From NCBI GenBank assembly GCA_009778785.1, contig WRFN01000006.1, positions 1 to 64,000 of the forward strand: a DNA stretch of 64,000 bases. Direction: 5' to 3'. The notes under the pieces are model-generated. The model saw only the letters and a program-made list of their open reading frames with translations. It was not told the DNA's origin and did no database searches. Within the stretch, counting starts at the first letter, position 1; the number at the start of each line of letters is the position of its first letter. Shown one piece after another: positions 58,160 through 64,000 of the stretch. The translations under genes were made by a program, and so were the position numbers. This DNA is from Betaproteobacteria bacterium (GTDB lineage Bacteria; Pseudomonadota; Gammaproteobacteria; Burkholderiales; Casimicrobiaceae).

Positions 58160-59065
58160 TTATCGGCTGCCCCATACCGGCACGTCGAGCAGACGCAACA
58201 GGTATTGGCCGTAACTGTTTTTCGCCATCGCGTTGCCCAGCGCGCGCAGTTGCGCTTCGTCAATCCAGCGCTGGCGGTACGCGATTTCTTCGGGGCAGGC
58301 GATTTTGAGCCCTTGCCGACGTTCAATGGTTTCGATGTATTGCGCGGCTTCGAGCAACGATTCATGCGTGCCGGTATCGAGCCACGCCATGCCGCGCCCC
58401 ATCAATTCGCAGCGCAGATCACCGCTCGCCAGATAAGCGCGATTGACGTCGGTGATTTCCAATTCGCCGCGCGCCGACGGTTTCAATTTCGCCGCGATGT
58501 CGCACACTCGCGCATCGTAGAAGTACAAGCCCGTCACCGCGTAGCGCGACTTCGGCACTTTCGGTTTTTCTTCGAGGCTGATCACTTTGCCCTGCGCGTC
58601 GAACTCGGCAACGCCGTAACGCTCGGGGTCGGACACCGGATAAGTGAACACCGTGGCGCCGTCGCGTTGCGCATTGGCGCGCTGCAACTGCGTGAACAAA
58701 TCGTGGCCGTAAAAAATATTGTCGCCCAACACCAGCGCCGAAGAACCGCCGTCGATGAAGTCTCGACCGATAATAAAAGCCTGCGCCAAACCGTCGGGCG
58801 ACGGCTGCACCGCGTAGGAAAAATTCAAGCCCCAGGCGTTGCCGTCGCCCAACAACTGCCGAAAACGCGGCGTGTCTTCCGGCGTTGAGATCACCAGAAT
58901 GTCGCGGATACCGGCCAGCATCAGCACCGACAGCGGATAATAAATCATCGGCTTGTCGTAAACCGGCAGAAGCTGTTTGGAAACGACTTGCGTCACCGGA
59001 TACAACCGCGTTCCCGACCCGCCGGCGAGAATGATGCCTTTACGTTCGCGCTGAGTAGAATTCAT
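58160..59065 (-). CDS. rmlA: Glucose-1-phosphate thymidylyltransferase
   Basis: A 301-residue nucleotidyltransferase making dTDP-glucose. [18 protein letters not shown] carries the GxGTR loop, then [73 protein letters not shown] and [16 protein letters not shown]. Full length with the usual C-terminus. It follows rmlB by 9 bases. Confidence 0.96.
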   Translation of the reverse strand: MNSTQRERKGIILAGGSGTRLYPVTQVVSKQLLPVYDKPMIYYPLSVLMLAGIRDILVISTPEDTPRFRQLLGDGNAWGLNFSYAVQPSPDGLAQAFIIGRDFIDGGSSALVLGDNIFYGHDLFTQLQRANAQRDGATVFTYPVSDPERYGVAEFDAQGKVISLEEKPKVPKSRYAVTGLYFYDARVCDIAAKLKPSARGELEITDVNRAYLASGDLRCELMGRGMAWLDTGTHESLLEAAQYIETIERRQGLKIACPEEIAYRQRWIDEAQLRALGNAMAKNSYGQYLLRLLDVPVWGSR

Positions 59066-59074
59066 CGCCTCTCC

Positions 59075-60127
59075 TTACTGTTGGGCGTATTGTAGATCAA
59101 TCCATTGCTGATACGCTTTGCTGGTAATGTTCGTCAGCCAGGTTTCGTTATCGAGATACCAGCGCACGGTTTGCGTCAAGCCGCTTTCAAAAGTTTCGAC
59201 AGGTTGCCAGCCGAGTTTGCGGCGAATTTTGTCGGCGTTGATGGCGTAACGGCGATCATGCCCGGGACGGTCTTTGACGAAGGTGATCTGCGACGCGAAA
59301 TCGCGTCCCGGGCGCAGCGCGGTCAGCACGCGACACAGCGTATGAACCACATCGAGGTTTTTCATTTCGGCGTTGCCGCCGATGTTATAAACTTCGCCCG
59401 CCACGCCTTTTTCGAGCACAACGCGAATGGCGGCGCAGTGATCGCCGACGTACAACCAATCGCGCACGTTTTGCCCGTCGCCATACACCGGCAAAGGTTT
59501 GCCCGCCAACGCATTGACGATCATCAACGGGATGAGTTTTTCCGGAAACTGTCGCGGCCCGTAATTGTTGGAACAGTTGGTGGTCAAGGTCGGCAAACCG
59601 TAAGTATGGTGGTACGCCCGCACCCAATGGTCGGACGAAGCCTTTGAGGCGGAATACGGGCTGTTCGGCGCATACGGCGTGGTCTCCGAAAACGCCGGAT
59701 CGTCGTTGCCGAGCGAACCGTAAACTTCGTCGGTCGAAATGTGCAGAAAACGAAACGCCGCCTGTTCGTTTTTCGGTAACGCGCTCCAGTAAGCGCGCGT
59801 CGCTTCCAGCAACGCGAACGTACCGACGACGTTGGTTTGAATAAACGCCGCCGGGCCATGAATCGAACGATCCACATGGCTTTCCGCCGCAAAATGGACG
59901 ATGGCGCGCGGCCGGTGTTCGCTCAACAAACGCGCGAGCAGCGCGCTGTCGCCGATGTCGCCGCGCACAAAAACATGGCGCGCGTCGTTCTTGAGCGCGG
60001 CCAGATTGCCGAGATTGCCGGCATACGTCAACAAGTCGAGATTGAGCACGGGTTCGGCGGACTGCGCCAGCCAGTCCAGAACAAAATTCGAGCCGATGAA
60101 CCCGGCGCCGCCGGTGACGAGAATCAT
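59075..60127 (-). CDS. rmlB: dTDP-glucose 4,6-dehydratase
   Basis: A 350-residue extended short-chain dehydrogenase. [20 protein letters not shown] has the NAD loop; [28 protein letters not shown] (Thr-Asp-Glu), the [22 protein letters not shown] block with Tyr-Lys, [20 protein letters not shown] and [18 protein letters not shown] are all present. First gene of rmlBACD; divergent from the methyltransferase gene, which starts 92 bases away. Confidence 0.96.
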   Translation of the reverse strand: MILVTGGAGFIGSNFVLDWLAQSAEPVLNLDLLTYAGNLGNLAALKNDARHVFVRGDIGDSALLARLLSEHRPRAIVHFAAESHVDRSIHGPAAFIQTNVVGTFALLEATRAYWSALPKNEQAAFRFLHISTDEVYGSLGNDDPAFSETTPYAPNSPYSASKASSDHWVRAYHHTYGLPTLTTNCSNNYGPRQFPEKLIPLMIVNALAGKPLPVYGDGQNVRDWLYVGDHCAAIRVVLEKGVAGEVYNIGGNAEMKNLDVVHTLCRVLTALRPGRDFASQITFVKDRPGHDRRYAINADKIRRKLGWQPVETFESGLTQTVRWYLDNETWLTNITSKAYQQWIDLQYAQQ

Positions 60128-60219
60128 GGGGTTCCCCAAAAGGCAAGAACCGTTATTGTACAGACAGCGCGGAGTCCTGCATAATGATTGTGTTTCTACC
60201 ACCCGCCACGACCTGATTT

Positions 60220-61302
60220 ATGATGAAACCCGTTGCCTCCTGGTTATTCCGCACCCTGAGAAGGCATCGCGGGTTTTTCCGCCCCCTAAGCGCTTTGGCG
60301 TTGCGCAATGCTACCGTGGATTACTGGTATCGGTCATACGTCGAGAAATTGCGGTATCAAGACGTTACCAATGTTCACGACCTTCCGCCCATTTTTCACT
60401 ACTGGTCAAACAAATACCTTTTGCCAAAATTTCAGGAATTCGGCTTCCACGACCCGGATTCTTTTTTCGTCAAATACCTGCATGAAGCCGCTTTGACTTC
60501 CGGTCGGGAAGAAGTACGGTTTGCCAGCATCGGCTCGGGAAACGGCGATACCGAAATACGCATTGCTTTGGCTTTGCGACAACTGGGGCTGGAACATTTC
60601 TCCATCCGTTGCATCGATTTGAACCCCGCCATGTTGCGGCGCTGCAAAGAGATGGCGAAACAAAACGGGCTTGATCGGCACATCATCATCGAAGAGGCCG
60701 ACTTCAACCATTGGCGCCCTCAGCACGACTACGATGCGATCATGGCCAATCAGTCTTTGCATCACGTCACCCGTTTGGAAGGGTTGTTTGACGCCGTGAA
60801 AGAAGCGTTGACGCCTGCGGGGCTGTTCGTTATTTCCGACATGATCGGACGCAACGGACACTCACGCTGGCCGGAAGCCCTCGCCATTGTCAAAGCGTTC
60901 TGGAGCGAATTGCCGCAAAATTATCACTGCAACCGATTGACTGGCGAACAGGAAGAGACTTTTATCAATCGGGATTGTTCCGTCGAAGGCTTCGAAGGCA
61001 TTCGGGCGCAAGACATCTTGCCGCTTCTCATCGAGCGTTTTTCTTTCGATCTTTTTCTGGGGTTCTCTAATGTGATCTCCCCGTTCATCGACCGTTGTTT
61101 CGGGCCGAACTTCAGCATCGATAACGAATGGGATCGTGAGTTCATCGACCGCGTTCACGCACGGGACGAAAGTGAACTCTTGTCGGGAAACCTCAAGCCG
61201 ACGCAAATGGTGGCCGTTGTCCGAAAGGGACAAGGAAAAGAAGTTTTTTACAAAAACATGGATCCGGCGTCTTGCGTTCGTGATCCGGCTTGGGACAGGT
61301 GA
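60220..61302 (+). CDS. Class I SAM-dependent methyltransferase
   Basis: A 360-residue protein. RFASIGSGNGDTEIRIALAL near residue 105 is the SAM-binding loop; FSIRCIDLNPAMLRRCKEMA, DYDAIMANQSLHHVTRLEGLFD and LTPAGLFVISDMIGRNGH complete the fold. A short basic N-terminus is present, and the C-terminal 130 residues are family-specific. Placed head to head with the rhamnose operon, it may modify a surface polysaccharide; that link is inference. Confidence 0.85.
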   Translation: MMKPVASWLFRTLRRHRGFFRPLSALALRNATVDYWYRSYVEKLRYQDVTNVHDLPPIFHYWSNKYLLPKFQEFGFHDPDSFFVKYLHEAALTSGREEVRFASIGSGNGDTEIRIALALRQLGLEHFSIRCIDLNPAMLRRCKEMAKQNGLDRHIIIEEADFNHWRPQHDYDAIMANQSLHHVTRLEGLFDAVKEALTPAGLFVISDMIGRNGHSRWPEALAIVKAFWSELPQNYHCNRLTGEQEETFINRDCSVEGFEGIRAQDILPLLIERFSFDLFLGFSNVISPFIDRCFGPNFSIDNEWDREFIDRVHARDESELLSGNLKPTQMVAVVRKGQGKEVFYKNMDPASCVRDPAWDR

Positions 61303-61384
61303 TCTTGCCGCACCCCCCTCTTGCGAAAGTCTCGGCAAAAGGCGCAGAATGATGCCCTTGTTGATGCCCCTCCCCTAACGTCCT

Positions 61385-62209
61385 ATGAAAAATTTCGCTG
61401 CCCTTCTTACCCTCGTTCTCGTCTTCGGTTTCACGGGATCGGCGTCGGCCCAGTTCGCTTTCAAGCCCGATCTGCCGACCACGTCCTTTGCCGATGTTCG
61501 CGCCACCGCCCAACAAGGCGACGCCAACGCCCAATTCAATCTCGGCGTGATGTACGCGGACGGTCACGGCGTTATTCAGGATGACGGGCAAGCCATCGCC
61601 TGGTTTCGCAAAGCGGCCGAACAAGGGCTTGCCGTCGCCCAGTTCCGGCTCGGTGTGATGCTCGAAAAAGGCTGGGGCGTGGCGCAAGATTATGCGCAAG
61701 CGCTCATTTGGTACCGCAAAGCCGTTGCCCAAGGAAACGCCGACGCGCAAAATAATCTCGGCGCGATGTACGCCCAAGGCTGGGGAGTGACGCAAGATTC
61801 TGCGCAGGCCGCGGACTGGTTTCGCAAAGCCGCCGATCAAGGAATCGCGAACGCTCAGTACAACCTCGGTGTGATGTACACGAGCGGTCAGGGCGTGCCG
61901 CAAGACAACGCGCAAGCCATTGCCTGGTTCCGTAAAGCGGCAGAGCAAGGATACGTTGATGCGCAATACAACCTCGGCGCGATCTACGCCAACGGTAAAG
62001 CTGTAGCGCAAGACAATATCCAGGCCGTCTCCTGGTTCCGCAAGGCGGCAGAGCAGGGATACGCCGACGCGCAGTACGCCCTCGGCGAGATGTACGCCAC
62101 CGGCCAAGGCGTGGCGAAAAACAGCACCCAAGCCGCCACCTGGTTCCGCCGAGCCGCCGATCAGGGAAACACCGCCGCCAAAGAAGCGTTGAGCAAGTTG
62201 GAGAAATAG
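61385..62209 (+). CDS. Secreted Sel1-repeat protein
   Basis: A 274-residue protein with signal peptide (MKNFAALLTLVLVFGFTG, cleavage near ASA-QF), then six Sel1/TPR-like repeats of 36 residues (QQGDANAQFNLGVMYADGHG pattern) to the end. Compared with the 40626 protein it lacks the membrane domain and is exported. Likely a periplasmic protein-interaction scaffold. It follows the methyltransferase by 82 bases; the two may be cotranscribed. Confidence 0.9.
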   Translation: MKNFAALLTLVLVFGFTGSASAQFAFKPDLPTTSFADVRATAQQGDANAQFNLGVMYADGHGVIQDDGQAIAWFRKAAEQGLAVAQFRLGVMLEKGWGVAQDYAQALIWYRKAVAQGNADAQNNLGAMYAQGWGVTQDSAQAADWFRKAADQGIANAQYNLGVMYTSGQGVPQDNAQAIAWFRKAAEQGYVDAQYNLGAIYANGKAVAQDNIQAVSWFRKAAEQGYADAQYALGEMYATGQGVAKNSTQAATWFRRAADQGNTAAKEALSKLEK

Positions 62210-63074
62210 CAAGCTCAGAGTGAGTAAAGCGAGGGGCTGTTATCTGAATTGTGTCATCCGTTAAACAAGTGGACAATGATTCATCACTGGAAGCCTGCTT
62301 TGCAGGTCTTTCAGATTGTCTTGAGCGAGAACAGGACGCCAGTCAATGAGTTATGAAGAGCAAACAAGCTTGAACCGTTGGTTTTACAGACCCGGCGATC
62401 CTTTATATGCTTTGAAGTAATAATACAATTAAGCTGTTCCATTTCATGGTTTTGGATGAAAGCGCAACGATGCCCAATAAAGACCTTGAAATAAAAAGGG
62501 GAATAGAAAGGCTATGGCAAAACAACCCTCTTGGCACAAATTTATAAATCTATTTTGAAAACTTGCCAGATAAAAGCCTGAGAAGAGTTTTACATCTATT
62601 TATCCAAATAATGAGTTGTATTTATACATTATGTGCTTACAAATGATAAAATTTTTTAAATGGCAAAGTTTTCCTGATTTTATCCGCTCGCTGAGTGTTA
62701 TTCATTTTACTGAAAGCCAAAAAACAACTGATCAATATCGTAAAAAATCGTTTTGAAAAGTGATGCGAAACCTGCACGTTTGAGTTGAATGGGTTTTTAG
62801 TAAAATTATTGGGGCGCACTGAATTATTTAAATATCTGGAAACAATTTCAACAAGTCAAAATATTGTTGTATTGCAGCGTATATCAGATATTCTCCGGTA
62901 TGAGGATTTTCCCAACACAACGATATCAAATGAATCTTTGGAGAGTCTAAAAAATGATGTCGAAGCCCGCATCAAGTGAACGGCAGCGGCGTCTGGTGTG
63001 TATAGGCACTGACCGGAACAGCGCCCGCCGCGCCCGTGCAGGACAAACGGGCGCTTACCCTGCCAGCGTTTTTC
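62210..63074. other. A+T-rich gene-poor remnant between the Sel1 gene and kup
   Basis: About 865 bases with no convincing complete gene; base composition falls to well below that of the flanks from about 62390 to 62990. There are coding scraps: a 25-residue frame from 62470 (MPNKDLEIKRGIERLWQNNP) and a 64-residue frame 62785-62979 on plus without a good start (LLGRTELFKYLETIST, VVLQRISDILRYEDF). They look like broken pieces of foreign genes. The last 80 bases, G+C-rich again, should hold the kup promoter. Confidence 0.6.
62305..62368 (+). repeat. Degenerate repeat shared with the ICE-host junction
   Basis: About 60 bases resemble 19251-19310, with roughly four of five bases equal in the core and an exact GCCAGTCAAT in both (62338-62347 and 19281-19290). 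Both copies carry a translatable end of the type NRTPVNEL/SRVPVNQL. Possibly the remains of one mobile element on each side of the backbone segment. Confidence 0.5.
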
Positions 63075-64000
63075 ATGTCCGCCACTAAATCCCCTCTGGC
63101 CGCGCTGACGCTGGGCGCCATTGGCGTCGTTTATGGCGACATCGGCACCAGCGTGCTCTACACCATCAAGGAGGTGTTCGGCGCCGGCCACGTGCCGTTC
63201 ACGCACAGCAATGTGTACGGCGTGTTGTCGCTCGTGTTCTGGACGCTCACCATCATCGTGTCGCTGAAGTATGTAACGCTGGTGCTGCGCGCCGACAATA
63301 ACGGCGAGGGCGGCTTGGTGGCCATGCTGGCGTTGGCTTTGCAGTCCATCAAGGATAAAGCGCCGGTGCTGCGCAAATGGATTCTGCCGATCGGCGTCTT
63401 CGGCACTTGCCTGTTTTACGGCGACGGGGTCATCACGCCATCAATCACGGTGTTGTCGGCGGTAGAGGGCTTGGGCGTGGTTTCGCCCGGCTTCCTCAAG
63501 GCGGTGATTCCGCTCACCTTGCTGATCCTGTTTCTGCTGTTCTGGCTGCAAAAGCGCGGCACGGCGGGCATCGGGCGTTTCTTCGGGCCGGTGATGGTGC
63601 TGTGGTTCATCGCCATCGCAGCGCTGGGCGTTTATCACATCGCCGGCCACCCCAAGATTCTGACCGCGCTCAGCCCGCACCACGCGCTGCGCTTCATCCT
63701 CCAGCAGCCGGGTATCGCTTTCATCATTCTGGGCGCGGTGATCCTGTGCGTGACGGGTGCTGAGGCGCTGTACGCCGACATGGGACATTTCGGCAAAAAA
63801 CCGATTCGGGTGGCGTGGTTCTCTATCGTAATGCCGGCGCTGACGCTCAACTACTTCGGCCAGGGCGCGCTGCTGCTGGCCGAGCCGACGGCGGTGAAAA
63901 ATCCATTCTTCATGATGGCGCCTAACTGGGCGACGCTGCCGCTGATAACGCTGGCGACGGCAGCAGCCGTGATCGCGTCGCAGGCGCTAATTTCGGGCGC
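63075..64000 (+). CDS. kup: Potassium transporter Kup, 3' part cut by window edge
   Basis: The 308 visible residues start [26 protein letters not shown], the Kup signature, and continue [79 protein letters not shown] and [11 protein letters not shown]. At least seven membrane helices are visible. It is an H+-coupled K+ uptake permease. The C-terminal half lies outside the window. Confidence 0.95.
   Translation, partial: MSATKSPLAALTLGAIGVVYGDIGTSVLYTIKEVFGAGHVPFTHSNVYGVLSLVFWTLTIIVSLKYVTLVLRADNNGEGGLVAMLALALQSIKDKAPVLRKWILPIGVFGTCLFYGDGVITPSITVLSAVEGLGVVSPGFLKAVIPLTLLILFLLFWLQKRGTAGIGRFFGPVMVLWFIAIAALGVYHIAGHPKILTALSPHHALRFILQQPGIAFIILGAVILCVTGAEALYADMGHFGKKPIRVAWFSIVMPALTLNYFGQGALLLAEPTAVKNPFFMMAPNWATLPLITLATAAAVIASQALISG

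Noticed and set aside
62637-62819. 60-residue minus ORF in the A+T-rich remnant
   Set aside because: Composition expected by chance in A+T-rich DNA; no start context and no recognisable motif.

Overview
The window looks like a betaproteobacterial chromosome (about 55-60% G+C; Burkholderiales- or Rhodocyclales-like, order not certain). The evidence is a cyanophycin synthetase pair with its DUF1854/ABC transporter companions, the slt-NDUFA9-like-cca cluster, a DUF3683 FAD/Fe-S oxidoreductase, and the PDS-type two-component system. The left third is part of an integrative and conjugative element (ICE); the rest is mostly host backbone.

Region 1 (1 to about 19.3 kb) is the replication/partition end of an ICE of the PFGI-1/SPI-7/ICEclc class, read almost entirely on the minus strand. 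From the ICE end inward the order is parA, dnaB, parB, DUF2857, a STY4528-type replication protein, a TIGR03761-type protein, DUF3158, ssb, topB, a STY4534-type replication protein, pilL, then the start of the conjugation genes (coiled-coil lipoprotein, TIGR03759-type protein, lytic transglycosylase, and a lipoprotein cut by the window edge). Cargo-like, more A+T-rich genes sit at 6.35-8.64 kb. Three operons (pilL, topB, TIGR03761) share one promoter plan: a 27-bp inverted repeat touching a -35 box, a 17-bp spacer and a -10-like box, 31-35 bp before the start codon. The STY4528 gene contains an iteron-like array. Two paralogous loci at 10.6-11.95 kb are open and partly conserved on both strands. 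The element ends in a 600-bp junction (18.7-19.3 kb) holding a tRNA-Ser fragment and a decayed, inverted second copy of the parA promoter and 5' end.

Region 2 (19.3-27.4 kb) is a cyanophycin locus: DUF1854 protein and ABC transporter on the minus strand, diverging from two cyanophycin synthetase genes. The first synthetase has a degenerate Mur-ligase ATP loop and the second looks intact.

Region 3 (27.6-41.9 kb) holds YbaK-like deacylase; cca, NDUFA9-like gene and slt; purK, a cysteine hydrolase and a thioredoxin-like gene; panD; a two-component pair resembling the proteobacterial dedicated sortase regulators with no sortase nearby; a DUF3011 protein; a YeiH transporter; and a Sel1-repeat membrane protein.

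Region 4 (42-64 kb) holds a giant FAD/Fe-S oxidoreductase, glyoxalase I, putP, a BioC-like protein, a DUF4139 protein, an RDD protein with zinc ribbon and pilin-like tail, comF, trmL, a GNAT acetyltransferase, an Mg2+ P-type ATPase, rmlBACD for dTDP-rhamnose, a methyltransferase, a secreted Sel1 protein, a short A+T-rich remnant, and the 5' part of kup cut by the window edge. There is no CRISPR array, rRNA, intact tRNA or complete insertion sequence.
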